64,000 nucleotides of DNA from Acidipropionibacterium sp. (GCA_022647765.1 JALCLH010000002.1:1-64000); one strand, 5' to 3'; numbered from the stretch's first letter, positions 8,711 through 19,382 are shown. Program-made: numbers and translations. Notes: generated by a model not told the origin, from the letters alone.

Positions 8711-10669
8711 GGCTCTCCCCCTCTCCCGTGTCCGAATCCGTACGCGATCCCGGACCTGTCTCAGCCCCCGAACCCTTCTCAGCCCCCGGGCCCATCGCCG
8801 TCTCGGCGTTGTAGTCGGCGCTCAGCAGCTCCCGGTACTCCGGCACGGTGGCCAGCAGCCCGGCGTGGGTGCCGACATGGGTGATGGCCCCCTCCTGGAG
8901 CATCGCCACCCGGTCGGCCAGCAGCACGGTCGAGGCGCGGTGGGCCACCACGATCGCGGTGACGCCGACCAGCACCCTCCTCAGCGCCGACTCCACCAGC
9001 GCCTCGGTCTCCATGTCGAGGGCCGAGAGGGTGTCGTCCAGCACCAGGATGCGGGGCCGCACGAGCACCGCCCGGGCCAGCGCGAGGCGCTGCCGCTGAC
9101 CGCCGGACAGGCTCATCCCCTGCTCCCCGATCCGGGTGTCGAGCCCCCATGGCAGGTCGCGCACGAATCCCGCCTGGGCCACCTCGATGGCCTCCCAGAT
9201 CTCCTGGTCGGTGGCCTCGGGGCGGCCCAGGGTGAGGTTCTCCCGGACGCTCATCGAGAACAGGGTGGCGTCCTCGAAGGCGGTGGCCACGATGCTGCGC
9301 AGGTTGGCGACCTCGAGCTCGCGGATGTCGACGCCGTCGATCCGGATGCTGCCGCCGGTCACGTCGGCCAGCCTCGGGACCAGGGCGGTCAGCGTCGTCT
9401 TGCCCGATCCGGTGCCGCCCACCAGGGCGACCGTCTCGCCGGGGGCGATGTCCAGACTCAGGTGCCTCAGCACGTCGGCGTCCCCGTCCGGATAGCGGAA
9501 GCTGACGTCGTCGAGGGTGAGCCGGCCCTGCGCCCGCTCCAGCCGTGAGGGCCCGTCGAGGATGGTCTCGGGGGTGTCGAAGATCTCACAGATCCGGTCG
9601 GCGGCGGTCATCGCGTCCTGGGTCATCGACAGCAGGAAGCCGGTCGAGGCGATCGGCCAGATGAGGCTCAGCATCAGGGTGATGAAGGCCACCAGGGTGC
9701 CCAGGGAGAGCCGGTGCTGGGCGGCGGCCAGCGCTCCGAGGCCGAGCACCACGATGAGGGTGAGGGAGGGGATGGCCTCCAGAAGGTCCAGAACTGCGAG
9801 GTCAGCCGGACCCTGGCCATGCTGGTGCGGTAGAGGATCGTCGACCTCTCGTCGAACCCCTGGAAGGCGTGCTCGGAGCGGCCGAAGGCCTTGATCACCC
9901 GCAGCCCATGCACCGACTCCTCCACCGATGAGGCGACGTCGCCGGTCTGGTCCTGGATGGCGCGGGAGAGCCGGGTGTAGTGGCGCTCGTTGACCAGGCA
10001 GAGCCAGGCGATCGGGACCGAGGAGACGACGACCACCAAGCCCAGCGGCCAGTACATCCTCAGCAGCAGAATGGTGACGATGACGATCTGCAGGACGTTC
10101 ATCAGGATGAACAGCATCCCGAAGCCGAGGAAGCGGCGCACCGTCGACAGGTCGTTCATGATCCGGCTGAGCAGCTGCCCGGACTCCCACCGGGTGTGGA
10201 AGCCGAGAGGCAGGCGCTGGAGCTTGGCGTAGAGGTCCAGCCGGAGGCCGGTCTCGGTGCCCAGAGTGCCGCGGGCCACCACCCAGCGCCGCCAGAACAT
10301 GAACAGCGCCTGGACGACGCCGATCCCGATCGCCGCCGCGCCGAGGGCGAACAGACCGGGCCGGTTGGAATGGGCGATCGGGCCGTCGATGATCCGCCGT
10401 GTGATGAGCGGGGTGACGATTCCGGCCAGGGTCGAGGCCAGCGCGAAGACCATCATCAGCACGAACCGGGTGGCGTAGGGGCGCAGGTACGGGGCGAACC
10501 TCAGCAGGTTGTCGAGACGGTGGTTGAGCGAGTGCCGCCGTGGGGGCGCCAGGGCCGGTCTGCGGGTGAGGGCGTCTGCGTAGAGCTGGGCCACCTCGGA
10601 GCTGAGGGGCTGCTGAGCGTCGGTTTCTGAGCTTGAGATGGACACCGATGTGCGGGCGCGAGAGGGCAT
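8703..10669 (-). CDS. ABC exporter subunit, degenerate-site half (frameshift near 9785)
   Basis: Partner half-transporter. The ATG at 10669 has AGGAG six bases upstream. The membrane domain begins after a 55-residue cytosolic tail (RFAPYLRPYATRFVLMMVF). The ATPase has Walker A GGTGSGKTT, canonical signature LSGGQRQRLALARA, and Walker B ILVLDDTLSALD, where aspartate-threonine replaces the catalytic glutamate-alanine. In heterodimeric exporters (TM287/288, BmrCD type) one ATP site is degenerate through exactly such a Walker B change, here paired with the LSAGQ of the other subunit. The frame breaks once: one base missing in the GG at 9785-9786 restores QFWTLLEAIPSLTL. First gene of a two-gene operon. 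Confidence 0.85.
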
Positions 10670-11530
10670 AGAGAACTCCTGATGGATCTTCGGTGGGGAT
10701 CGGGGGCGCATCGTCGGCGCCCGATATCAGGAATGCACACGCATGGGGTAGACGATAGGCCCGATCCCCGGCAAGCGCCAGCAGGAGCGTCCTGATGTGT
10801 CTTGGTGCGGCTGGGCGACCGCCGCTCACACCGACGGTGCCGAACATGACAGGTGCGCCGAAGTGAGGCGACTTCCCCGGCCTCTCGATGGTCCCGATCA
10901 CTCCCGACAGGCGGTGTTCCAGCGTGGCGCGTGCAGAATCACGGCGTGTCGGGAGTGATCGGGACCATCGCGCGCCGCCCCTCGGCCAGCCGCACCCCCA
11001 GTCCGCCCCTCGGCCAGTCCGCCCCTTGGCCGGCCGCACCCCCGGCCAGGCACCCTTCCCTCCACCGACCCCCTCGCCCCGGCATCCCTTCCTCCACCGA
11101 CCTCCCCACACCGGCCCTCTCGCCCGTCGTTCTCTCACCCAGACCTTCGTTCACCAGCCCCCACCCGCAACCCCAGTCACCAGTCACCAGCCCCCACCCG
11201 ACCATAAGCACAGCCGACTAACGGATTATCCACAGTCACAACCCACAATATCCACAGACTTGAATCTGCCACCCAGAACTGTCAGTGCCATCTGCTAAGG
11301 TAAACAGATTGCCCGGAATTACCTATCATTGATGATGGTCATCTCGAACCCTTCTGACAGTGCGGAGTATCCGCGGAGGGCATCGCCTGGACGTTCGGAA
11401 AGGCCCCCTAGGCGGTGCCTATGTGAGATCGGTCGCATAAGAGTTTTCTGAAACTTGCTGGCTCAAACTTGCAGGAAAATAGTGGTGTTCAAACCTTGCG
11501 CCTCCAGCCTCAGTCACGTATCATTTATCC
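10670..11530. other. Large divergent intergenic region
   Basis: No convincing gene in 860 bases between the ABC operon and the HNH gene. It holds a family A palindrome (10888-10968), a C-rich, low-complexity Pro/Ser-like tract (about 10980-11200), and two sequences resembling DnaA boxes: TTATCCACA at 11226-11234 and ATATCCACA at 11248-11256. The stretch from 11290 is less GC-rich and probably carries the promoter of the HNH gene. Confidence 0.5.
10888..10968. repeat. Family A palindrome, copy 1
   Basis: Begins ATGGTCCCGATCACTCCCGA and ends with its complement, about 20-bp arms. The interior keeps a partly symmetric core (ggcggtg/cacggcgtg). It is one of five copies in the window sharing the same outer stem. 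This copy lies in a divergent promoter region, so a terminator role alone would not explain it. Confidence 0.85.
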
Positions 11531-13066
11531 ATGGACACGGCATCGGCTTTCTGGACGCGAGTCCAGGCACTCGAGGACCACCTCGACAGCCTGAACTACA
11601 GTGTGTTGTCGACCATGTCCGATGCCGACAAGGTCACCGCCATGACCCGGATGCGCAGACTGGCCGACCGCATGAGCGCCGGGGCCGCGGTGATCACCGA
11701 TGCCGTGGACAAAGCCAACGCGACCGACCACACCACCGGGACGCCACTGTCGGATTTCCTGGCCATGAAGGAAGGCCGCACCTCCAGCCGGGGACTCGGG
11801 GAAGTGAAGCGCGCGTCGAAGATCGCCCACCATCCGGATGTGCGCGACGCAGCCCTCGCCGGTGACGTGTCCCCGGATCACGCAGCGGTGATCGGGGAGG
11901 AAATCCGCAAGTTGCCCCGAGGTCAGATGAGTAGCGAGCAGGTCGACCGTGCCGCCGAACTGTTCTTGGACCGGGCGGCGACCACACCGCCCGAGCGCCT
12001 CCGCAAAGCCACACAGTCCATCCTGGAAGAAGTGGCACCCGAGACCGTGCCATCACCCCACGATGAGGCCGCCAGGATCACCGCGCAGCGTCGCCGGGCC
12101 ATCAAGAACCGGCGACTGGCATGGGGGTCCGATGGTGACGGGTCCACCTGGTTCTCCGGGCAACTGCCCGACCTGGAAGCCCACCAACTCATCGGCACCC
12201 TCCAAGCCTTCAGTGAGAAAGGCCGGCGTGCCGAGCGCGATGAGGCCCAAGCGTTGAGAACCCAGCGCGACGAAGGGGCGATCAATGCCTCCGAGTACCT
12301 GGCAGCGCGAGTCGAGTTGGAGCATCGGGAGGCCCGGACCACCGGGCAGAGGATGGCCGACGCCCTGATCGACATGGTGACCGAGATGGCCAGCCTCGAC
12401 AAGATCCCTAGCGCGGGAGGTCAGACGCCCCGGCTCGTCGTCACCTTGAACTATCAGGATCTTCACGATGCCCTCGAGGGAGAGATCGCCGCCGGCATGG
12501 TCCACGGCACCACCGGTGAGATCCCCGTCGATGCGGGATCCCTGCGGCGGATGTGCTGCGAGGCCGGGGTTCTCCCCGTGGTCCTGGGTGGGGAATCCCA
12601 GGTGCTCGATGAGGGTCAGGAACACCGCCTGGTCACCGGCGCGATCCGGCGGGCCCTGGAATTGCGGGATGGCGGTTGCATCTTCCCGGGGTGCACGGTT
12701 CCGGCGGATTTGTGCCAGGCGCACCACATCATTCCCTGGTGGGATGAAGGCCCGACTTCCCTGGAGAATCTTGTCTTGGTGTGCAGGCATCACCATGCTT
12801 TGGTGGAACCCGACAGATACCACTCGAGGGACCAGTGGCGGATCGTCGTGGACCCCGACACGAGAATACCGCGGATGTTACCGCCGGAACGGTTGAAGAA
12901 TCACCTTCCGCAATCTGCGGCCGACCCGGTCGCCGGCAGAACGGGGTCCGCGACCATGGGGGAGGAACCTGCCCGAACCGGGGCCCCAGGTTCTGGGGAG
13001 AACTCGGCCCTGACCGCGGACTCAAATCCCGGGGAGGCTTCTGCCCAGGCTGTCCTGGTGGGGTGA
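11531..13066 (+). CDS. DUF222/HNH endonuclease family protein (13E12-like)
   Basis: A 511-residue actinobacterial DUF222-type protein with a C-terminal HNH nuclease motif. The N-terminal two thirds are mostly helical. The HNH module reads CIFPGC, then AHHIIPWWDEG, then NLVLVCRHHHALVE, with paired cysteines and metal-binding histidines in the expected spacing. Proteins of this family are abundant in actinobacteria, often next to repeats, and their biological role is unclear. The last 40 or so residues (SGENSALTADSNPGEASAQA) are encoded by the repeat array that continues downstream, so the C-terminal tail appears to be generated by repeat DNA. A second, divergent member of the family lies at 53223. 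Confidence 0.8.
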   Translation: MDTASAFWTRVQALEDHLDSLNYSVLSTMSDADKVTAMTRMRRLADRMSAGAAVITDAVDKANATDHTTGTPLSDFLAMKEGRTSSRGLGEVKRASKIAHHPDVRDAALAGDVSPDHAAVIGEEIRKLPRGQMSSEQVDRAAELFLDRAATTPPERLRKATQSILEEVAPETVPSPHDEAARITAQRRRAIKNRRLAWGSDGDGSTWFSGQLPDLEAHQLIGTLQAFSEKGRRAERDEAQALRTQRDEGAINASEYLAARVELEHREARTTGQRMADALIDMVTEMASLDKIPSAGGQTPRLVVTLNYQDLHDALEGEIAAGMVHGTTGEIPVDAGSLRRMCCEAGVLPVVLGGESQVLDEGQEHRLVTGAIRRALELRDGGCIFPGCTVPADLCQAHHIIPWWDEGPTSLENLVLVCRHHHALVEPDRYHSRDQWRIVVDPDTRIPRMLPPERLKNHLPQSAADPVAGRTGSATMGEEPARTGAPGSGENSALTADSNPGEASAQAVLVG

Positions 13067-13465
13067 TCAATGGCGCGGGGGAACTCCGCCCGAACCGATG
13101 ACCCGACCCATTGAGAGGACTCGGCCCAGCCTGCCCTGGTGGCCTGACCCACGGCACGGGGAGAACTCCTGCTTGTTGCCTCGTTTTCGTGGCATCAGGT
13201 GGGACCTGACCCGCGGCACGGAGAGGGCTCCGCCCAGACCGCGGACTCAAATCCCGGAGAGGCTTCCGCCCAGGCTGTCCTGGTGGCGTGATCAATGGCG
13301 CGGGGGAACTCCGCCCCACCTGTGTTGGTGGCGTGAGTCGGTGGCCGGGACGGCTCCACCCGAACGGCGGATCCGTCTGCGAGGAAGAGGCCTGCGCAGG
13401 TAGCGCAGACAGCGGAGCCACATGCTGGAGAAAGCTCCGCCCACCCCGCCTTGGTGGCGCGAATA
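12955..13465. repeat. Degenerate direct-repeat array overlapping and following the HNH gene
   Basis: Two 78-bp copies at 13013-13090 and 13238-13315 differ at only about three positions. Between and around them are degenerate units built on ggagaactcngcccgaacc and cctggtggcntga cores, roughly 30-60 bases apart. The first 110 bases lie inside the HNH reading frame; the rest is noncoding. Nothing else was recognised between 13067 and 13522. Confidence 0.75.
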
Positions 13466-13522
13466 GTCACTGGAGTTCGGACACCATTGTCCGGACAACG
13501 TGAGCAGATGCCTACGCACTGG

Positions 13523-13762
13523 CTACGGGAGCAGGTCGAGCATCTGCGGTCGGGCCTTCATGGCATGGATCACAAGTTCGTTGCCGCTGTCGAAGACGAG
13601 CACCACGATCTCGAGCATCCGGCCACGGGTGTCGAACCCGAGCCGAAGTTGTCTCGCCGGGCTCTCCTCATCGAGATCCTCGATCCACGTTGGCCATGTT
13701 GCGGCCTGGAGTGCATCTTCGGCGGCGATCCCGTGTTTCAGGGCCGAAGGGCGAACTCTCAC
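13523..13762 (-). CDS. Putative toxin of a type II toxin-antitoxin pair
   Basis: A 79-residue protein beginning MRVRPSALKHGI and ending with the strand-rich EIVVLVFDSGNELVIHAM segment. This pattern is common in small actinobacterial proteins encoded directly after a ribbon-helix-helix antitoxin. Its ATG overlaps the antitoxin stop by four bases, indicating translational coupling. The toxic activity is not known from sequence; a BrnT/RelE-like RNase is one possibility. A related protein is encoded at 50646 (ADSALKHGIS...ILVHA). Confidence 0.65.
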   Translation of the reverse strand: MRVRPSALKHGIAAEDALQAATWPTWIEDLDEESPARQLRLGFDTRGRMLEIVVLVFDSGNELVIHAMKARPQMLDLLP

Positions 13763-14016
13763 GCCAGCGCCAAGGCTTCGCGGATCACCTCGGAGCGCGT
13801 CTTGCCTTCCCCCGCAGCACGCGCATCGAGGGCGCTGAGTTCCTCTGCGGTGAGGCGCAGGGCGATCACCTGAGATGGCCCAGCACCGCGACCGGGCCGT
13901 CCACGGCCGCGCTTCTTCAATGCTGCGACGTCGTATCCGGCTTCGGCCTCGGCCGCCCAGGCAGCGATCTGCTCCTCGGTCACCGGAACCCCATTGATCG
14001 TCTCGCGTTCACTCAT
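13759..14016 (-). CDS. CopG/ribbon-helix-helix antitoxin
   Basis: An 85-residue protein whose C-terminal half, VIALRLTAEELSALDARA then KTRSEVIREALALA, is a ribbon-helix-helix DNA-binding domain; the N-terminal part would neutralise the toxin. It precedes and overlaps the toxin gene by four bases. The upstream AT-rich stretch (tgcattaatgttatac, about 14016-14031) is the likely autoregulated promoter. Confidence 0.75.
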   Translation of the reverse strand: MSERETINGVPVTEEQIAAWAAEAEAGYDVAALKKRGRGRPGRGAGPSQVIALRLTAEELSALDARAAGEGKTRSEVIREALALA

Positions 14017-14123
14017 GCATTAATGTTATACGGAAAAGATGAGTCGGCCAAGCCCTCCCATCGCTGGCCTCTTGGACTCGATCCCCTAACGTGGGCGCCA
14101 CATCACACAGCGAAAGGCGCGAC

Positions 14124-14684
14124 ATGTCCCAGACGCCGTCCCACCCCGGCCCGTCCTCCCGCACGCCGCCCTCTCCCGGCCCCTCCTCCCAGACGCCGTC
14201 CTCCCGCACCCCGTCGATCATCTTCGTCTGCTGGGGGAATATCTGCCGCTCCCCGATGGCCGAGCGGGTGGCCCGCAAGTGGTTCTACGACGCCGGAGTC
14301 CAGGCCGACATCAGCAGCGCCGGGGTGAGCGACGAGGAGGGTCCCAGCCCGATGGACCGGCGCGCCAGAGCGGTGCTGGAGGCCAACGGCTACGACGGAT
14401 CCCGGCACGTCGCCCACCAGATCGACGCCGACGAGATCGACTCCGCCGACCTGGTCATCGCCGCCGAGCCGATGCATGTCTCGATGCTGAGACGGATCTC
14501 ACCGCACGCCACCAACCCCCGCGCCCGCAAATTCAGCTTGATCTGCGACTACGACCCGGCGAAGAAGCCCGGTACCCCCCTGCCCGACCCCTGGTACGGC
14601 CCCGACCGGCAATTCGTCACCACCCTGCGCGCCATCGAGGCCGCGATGCCGGGGATCGTAGACGCCGTCCGCCGGCTCTCCTGA
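14124..14684 (+). CDS. Low-molecular-weight protein tyrosine phosphatase
   Basis: Cytosolic phosphatase of the LMW-PTP family acting on phosphotyrosine. The P-loop reads VCWGNICRSPMAE, matching CX5R(S/T), and the general-acid loop is PDPWYG near the C-terminus. A 30-residue Ser/Pro-rich N-terminal extension (SHPGPSSRTPPSPGPSSQTP) precedes the domain and is not typical of the family. ATG 14124 has GAAAGG upstream; an in-frame ATG at 14091 lacks a ribosome site. It stands alone, with the next gene starting about 100 bases later. Confidence 0.88.
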   Translation: MSQTPSHPGPSSRTPPSPGPSSQTPSSRTPSIIFVCWGNICRSPMAERVARKWFYDAGVQADISSAGVSDEEGPSPMDRRARAVLEANGYDGSRHVAHQIDADEIDSADLVIAAEPMHVSMLRRISPHATNPRARKFSLICDYDPAKKPGTPLPDPWYGPDRQFVTTLRAIEAAMPGIVDAVRRLS

Positions 14685-14787
14685 GAGAGTCCGGGACTCG
14701 AGCACCCCGGCTGCCCCTGAAAAGCCATTCCCTCCCCCCTCCCCTGACATCCCGCCCCACCAAACACATCGCCGGTAGGCTGGCGCC

Positions 14788-15795
14788 ATGAGCTTCTTCC
14801 TGGTTGGCGGCGGGTACGACGAGGTGCTGGACGACGTCTACGACGCCTTCATCGAAGAGGCCCGTCCGTTCGGCCCCTCCGCCAGGATCGCCGTCGTGGT
14901 CTCCGGGCCGCCCGAGGTCTCCGGTGCCCGCGCCGACCAGCTCTTCCAGATCGTCTCCTCGCGCTGGCCGGAGGCGGAGATCCTCCCGATCCACCTGACC
15001 GGCCCGGGAACATGCCCTCCCGCTGAGCACAGCGAAACTGACGACGCCCCCGAGCCCACCAGGTCGCACAAGCCCGCCCAGTCCCCCGGACCCCTCACGT
15101 CACCCGAACCCCGGTGGACCGAGGACCCCGGCTTCACCCTTCCCGAGGGCCTCGACCAGCTCGCCGGCATCATCGTCGGCGGCGGCCGGGTCCCCGGATA
15201 CCTGGCCGGCCTCGGCCCGGCCGCCGATCAGCTCTCCCGGCTGGTGCGCGGCGGGGCGCCGTGGCTCGGTTTCTCGGCCGGGGCGATGGTCACCGCGGTG
15301 ACCGCGATCCAGGGCGGCTGGCGACTGCAGGATCGCCAGATCGCCCCCCGCCCCGACACTGCGCAACAACCCGACACGGCACAACGGCCCGACACAGCAC
15401 AACTCCCCCACACAGCACAACAGAGCACCGCCAAAACACCCGGCGAGCTCTCCCTGGCCGAGGGCCTCGGGCTGGTCAGCGTCACCAGCCTCGCCCACAA
15501 CGACACCGGCTCCGGCGACGGCCTGCTGCTCTCGGCGGTCGAGGCCGGCCTGCTCGGCTCCGCGGTGGCCATCGACGAGGGCACCTGCCTGCGGGTCCAT
15601 CACTCCTCGGGCCGCACCCAGGTGCTCGGCTCCGGCCTGGTGCGCTGGTTCCGGCGGACCCCGGACGGCGTCCTCGTCCGATCCGAGCGCAGCCCGCACA
15701 AGGAGGTCCCGCCGGCTCCGCCGGCACCCCGGTTCGAGGGCCTGGCCCGAGTCGCTGCGGCCACCCGCGCGGCCCGTGCCGAGCGCGGTGAGTGA
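14788..15795 (+). CDS. S51 peptidase / class I glutamine-amidotransferase-like protein with repeat insert
   Basis: Peptidase E/cyanophycinase-like fold. It begins [10 protein letters not shown], has [13 protein letters not shown], and carries the serine nucleophile elbow GFSAGAM near residue 168. These features fit Ser-dependent S51 peptidases, which hydrolyse Asp-X dipeptides or related substrates; the true substrate is unknown. Two Ser/Pro/Thr-rich insertions interrupt the domain, one at residues 75-110 and one made of four PDTAQx repeats at about 189-212. The start has no strong ribosome site. The gene is followed 14 bases later by the response regulator. Confidence 0.7.
   Translation: MSFFLVGGGYDEVLDDVYDAFIEEARPFGPSARIAVVVSGPPEVSGARADQLFQIVSSRWPEAEILPIHLTGPGTCPPAEHSETDDAPEPTRSHKPAQSPGPLTSPEPRWTEDPGFTLPEGLDQLAGIIVGGGRVPGYLAGLGPAADQLSRLVRGGAPWLGFSAGAMVTAVTAIQGGWRLQDRQIAPRPDTAQQPDTAQRPDTAQLPHTAQQSTAKTPGELSLAEGLGLVSVTSLAHNDTGSGDGLLLSAVEAGLLGSAVAIDEGTCLRVHHSSGRTQVLGSGLVRWFRRTPDGVLVRSERSPHKEVPPAPPAPRFEGLARVAAATRAARAERGE
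15352..15423 (+). repeat. In-frame 18-bp minisatellite (4 units)
   Basis: Four 18-base units encoding [18 protein letters not shown] and PHTAQQ inside the S51-like gene, just after the nucleophile region. Because units are multiples of three, copy-number change would alter linker length without breaking the frame. Confidence 0.85.
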
Positions 15796-15809
15796 GGAGG
15801 TGGCAGTCT

Positions 15810-16514
15810 ATGGCCATGCATATCCTGGTGGTGGACGACGACCGAGCCGTCCGCGAGTCCCTGGCGCGCTCGCTGCACTACAGCGGCTACGAGGTCGACA
15901 CCGCCAGTGACGGCGTCGAAGCCCTGGCCAAACTCAGTTCGATCCACGCCGATGCGGTCATCATGGACGTCATGATGCCCCGCCTGGACGGCCTGGAGGC
16001 CACCCGGATGCTGCGCGAGAACGGCAACGACGTCCCGATCCTCATCCTCACCGCGCGCGACGCGGTGGGCGACCGGGTGGACGGGCTGGACGCCGGGGCC
16101 GACGACTACATGGTCAAGCCCTTCGCCCTCGACGAGCTGCTGGCCCGGCTGCGGGCCCTCACCCGCCGCTCCCGGGCCGAGATCGACGCCGCCTCGGCCG
16201 ACGACACGGAGGTGCTCGCCTTCGCCGACCTGAGCCTCGACCCTCAGACCCGCGAGGTGACCCGCGGGGACCGGCGGATCAATCTCACCCGCACCGAGTT
16301 CGCGCTGCTCCAGGTCTTCCTGCAGAACCCGCGCAAGGTGCTCGAGCGCAGCTGGCTGCTGCACGAGGTGTGGGGATTCGACTTCCCGACCACCGCCAAC
16401 TCGCTGGAGGTCTACATCGGCTACCTGCGCCGCAAGACCGAGCACGACGGTGAGCCGCGCCTCATCCACACCGTCCGCGGGGTCGGCTACGTGCTGCGGG
16501 AAGCGACTCCGTGA
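15810..16514 (+). CDS. OmpR/PhoB-family response regulator, MprA-like
   Basis: A 234-residue two-component regulator. Receiver domain residues 1-115: acidic pocket ILVVDDD, phosphoacceptor aspartate in [12 protein letters not shown], switch threonine LTARD and lysine VKPFALDEL. Winged-helix output domain residues 130-232: [16 protein letters not shown] and [23 protein letters not shown]. Closest in style to actinobacterial MprA envelope-stress regulators. AGGAGG lies about nine bases before ATG 15810. The stop overlaps the GTG of the sensor kinase by four bases, so the pair is co-translated. Confidence 0.9.
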   Translation: MAMHILVVDDDRAVRESLARSLHYSGYEVDTASDGVEALAKLSSIHADAVIMDVMMPRLDGLEATRMLRENGNDVPILILTARDAVGDRVDGLDAGADDYMVKPFALDELLARLRALTRRSRAEIDAASADDTEVLAFADLSLDPQTREVTRGDRRINLTRTEFALLQVFLQNPRKVLERSWLLHEVWGFDFPTTANSLEVYIGYLRRKTEHDGEPRLIHTVRGVGYVLREATP

Positions 16515-17947
16515 TCCGACGGTGGTGGCGTCGACTGCTCGACTGGCAGCCGCGGATCCCGCGGATCACGATGGGCCGCAGGGTCACCCTGCTGGTGGCC
16601 CTCAGCGTCGCCGTGGCCGTGATGGCGACCAGTCTGGCCGGCTACACGATGACCCGGCTGTCGCTGTACTCCCAGCTCGACAACCAGCTCACCAGCCTCG
16701 CCCGCTATCTGTCGACGCCGATCAGCAACGGCACCAGCGACATCGGGGAGTTCAGCTCCGGCGCCATGCAGGTCTCCGACGTCACCGTCACCCTGGTCCG
16801 CGCCGACGGCACCGTTCAGACCGTCCCCGGCGCGGTCACCACGATCCCGACCGGGCCCGAGGAGCTGGAGGTGGCCCGCGTCCAGCAGGGCACCTCGAAC
16901 CGGACCGTGATCGACTCCGACGGCGTCCCCACCCGGATCGTCTCGGTGCCGATGACCGCCAACGGGGCCAAGTACGCCCTGGTGATGGGACGCTCCCTGG
17001 CGGCCACCGAGGCCACCCTGCACTCGCTGTGGCTGGTGCTGGTGGCGGTCGGGCTGCTCGGCGTCGTCATCACCGCGGTCGCCGGCTACTTCTCGGCCCG
17101 CTCGGCCACCCGGCCGGTCCTCGACCTCTCCCAGGCCGTCCAGCGGATCACCCGCACCGACAAGCTGGACCCGATCCCGGTGCGCTCGGCCGACGAGCTC
17201 GGCCGGCTGGCGACCTCCTTCAACACCATGCTCTCCTCCCTGGCGAGCTCCCGGGAACGCCAGCAGCGGCTGATCGCCGACGCCTCCCACGAGCTGCGCA
17301 CCCCGCTCACCTCGATGCGCACCAATGTCGAGCTGCTGCTGGCCGACCAGAAGACCGGGATGCTGCCCGAGTCGGCCCGCGGCGAGATCCTCACCGACAT
17401 CGCCGCCCAGCTGGGCGAGTTCTCCAGCCTGATCGGAGACCTCGTGCAGCTGTCCCGCGACGACGCGATGACCCGCGCCCCCGAGCCCCTCGAGCTGTCC
17501 GAGGTGGTCTCCAAGGCCGTCGCCCGGGCCAGGCGGCGCGGGCCGGGGCTCACCTTCGACGTCGAGCTGGCCGCGCACCCGATGATGGGGGACGCCGCCA
17601 CCCTGGAGCGGGCGGTGACCAACCTGCTGGACAATGCGGTCAAGTTCTCCCCGCCCGAGGGCACCGTCACCGTGCGGATGGCCGATGACAAGGTGATCGT
17701 CTGGGACGAGGGGCCCGGCATCGCGGAGGAGGATCTGCCGCACGTCTTCGAGCGCTTCTACCGCTCCGACCGGGCCCGCAACACCCCGGGCACCGGGCTG
17801 GGGCTGTCCATCGTGGCGCACACCGTGACCTCCCACAACGGCTGGATCAAGGCCTCCCGGGCGCCCAGCGGCGGGGCGATGTTCACCATGAGCCTGCCGA
17901 TCGTCGAGTCTCCGGATGCCGGTGACGCCGGGACGGCCGGGTCATGA
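16511..17947 (+). CDS. Sensor histidine kinase, MprB-like
   Basis: Membrane sensor kinase paired with the preceding regulator. Two transmembrane helices (about 23-45 and 172-195) flank an extracytoplasmic sensor of about 125 residues, followed by a HAMP linker, H-box [12 protein letters not shown] with the phosphorylated histidine, N-box [10 protein letters not shown], and G boxes VWDEGPGI and GTGLGLSIV. Overall order matches MprB. The start overlaps the regulator by four bases, and the stop overlaps the start of the YibE/F gene, making a three-gene operon. Envelope-stress sensing is inferred from family resemblance only. Confidence 0.9.
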   Translation: MIRRWWRRLLDWQPRIPRITMGRRVTLLVALSVAVAVMATSLAGYTMTRLSLYSQLDNQLTSLARYLSTPISNGTSDIGEFSSGAMQVSDVTVTLVRADGTVQTVPGAVTTIPTGPEELEVARVQQGTSNRTVIDSDGVPTRIVSVPMTANGAKYALVMGRSLAATEATLHSLWLVLVAVGLLGVVITAVAGYFSARSATRPVLDLSQAVQRITRTDKLDPIPVRSADELGRLATSFNTMLSSLASSRERQQRLIADASHELRTPLTSMRTNVELLLADQKTGMLPESARGEILTDIAAQLGEFSSLIGDLVQLSRDDAMTRAPEPLELSEVVSKAVARARRRGPGLTFDVELAAHPMMGDAATLERAVTNLLDNAVKFSPPEGTVTVRMADDKVIVWDEGPGIAEEDLPHVFERFYRSDRARNTPGTGLGLSIVAHTVTSHNGWIKASRAPSGGAMFTMSLPIVESPDAGDAGTAGS

Positions 17948-19382
17948 CCCACGCCCACTCCCACCAGCACTCCCACCAGCCGGCCTCCCCCGCCCAGCGG
18001 GACCGGGAGCGCTCGGCCCTGGGCCGGCTGCTGATCCTGCTCGCCCCGCTCTTCGCGGCGACCGTGGTCGGGATGATCGCACTGTGGCCGCACAACCTCC
18101 CGGCCCACCTGCAGTCGGACACCGCGGCCTGGGCCGCGCCGGGGGTCAGCATCGTCGAGGGCACCATCGAGTCGGTGCACAACGGCTCCTGCGAGGGCAC
18201 CCCGGGCTCGACCGGGACCTCGACCGGCCAGGTCTGCGCGCTGGTCACGGTGCGCATCGACCAGGGGCCGGACGCCGGTCGCAGCACCAGCGTCCAGCTC
18301 ACCGCGGCGGTGACCGGCTCGGGGGTCAGGCCCGGTCAGGTGATCCGGATGTACAAGGCCCCGGGGGGCTCTCCCGGGAGCACCACCGGCGTCTACCAGT
18401 TCTACGAGTTCGAGCGGACCCTGCCGCTGATCGTCATCGCCCTGGTCTTCGTCGCGGTCGTGGTGGCGGTGGCCAGGCTGCGAGGCCTGGCCGCGATCGT
18501 CAGCCTGGTGATCGCCTTCGTCATCATCGCGAAGTTCATGCTGCCCGCCCTGCTGGTCGGGTCGCCGCCGGTGCTGGTGGGTCTGGTGGCCTGCTCGGCG
18601 ATCATGTTCGTCGTCATCTACCTCACCCACGGCTTCTCCACCCGCACCAGCACCGCTCTGATGGGGACGCTGTTCGGGCTGCTGCTGGCAGGCCGGACTG
18701 GGCTGGCTGGCCGCCCGCTGGGCGCATCTGACCGGCGTCACCAATGAGGACGACTTCATCATCACCGCCACCGCGCCGCACCTCACCCTGCACTCGGTGA
18801 TCATCTGCGGGATCATCGTGGCCGGTCTCGGCGTGCTCAACGACGTCACGGTCACCCAGGCGTCCGCGGTGTGGGAGCTGGCTGAGTCCAGCGGCAGCCG
18901 CCGGGAGCTGTACCGCCGGGCGATGCGGATCGGCCGCGATCACATCGCCTCCAGCGTCTACACGATCGCCTTCGCGACCGCCGGGGCCGCCCTGTCGACC
19001 CTGCTCCTGCTGAGCATCTACGCGATGCCGCTGGGCGACATGCTGCGCTCCGAGGCCTTCTCCGAGGAGATCATCCGCACCCTGGTCGGCTCGATCGGGC
19101 TGGTGCTGGCGGTGCCGCTCACCACTGCGCTGGGGGCGGTGCTGGCCTGGCAGACGATGCACGGGGGCGACGACGCCGGGCGTCCTCCTCGCGCTCGAGG
19201 CAGCCGGGGCTCTCGCGGCGTCCAGTCAGGACTCGGCGTCAACGACGACCGAGGGGCTGCCGCTGATCGGGGAGGCCGGATCGCAGCGCTCCCCCTCGCA
19301 CTCCCCCGCCCCGCGTCACGGGATGGACGCCGATCCTGCCGAGGACCCGGACGCGCCGTTCCGGCGTCCCGGCCGTGAGTGA
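17944..19382 (+). CDS. YibE/F family multi-pass membrane protein (two apparent frameshifts)
   Basis: Begins with a His-rich cytosolic tail ([12 protein letters not shown]), a first helix, an extracytoplasmic beta-rich segment (EGTIESV...LVTVRI), then about seven helices ending in the family motif VLNDVTVTQASAVWEL and a C-terminal disordered tail. The frame breaks twice. At about 18691 one surplus G ends the frame at 18747; removing it restores LLLAAGLGWLAARWAHLTG. At about 19178-19180 a second surplus G is needed to read GVLLALEAAGALAA to the stop at 19380. The gene overlaps the sensor-kinase stop by four bases. The family's function is unknown. Confidence 0.78.

Noticed and set aside
8703..11138. 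An 811-residue frame covering the ABC subunit and its upstream region
   Set aside because: Its first 480 residues are Pro/Arg nonsense. The real N-terminus is in another frame starting at 10669, with the switch at 9785.
13013..13315. CRISPR array
   Set aside because: Repeats are 78 bp, few, irregularly spaced, and begin in coding sequence; no cas genes are present.
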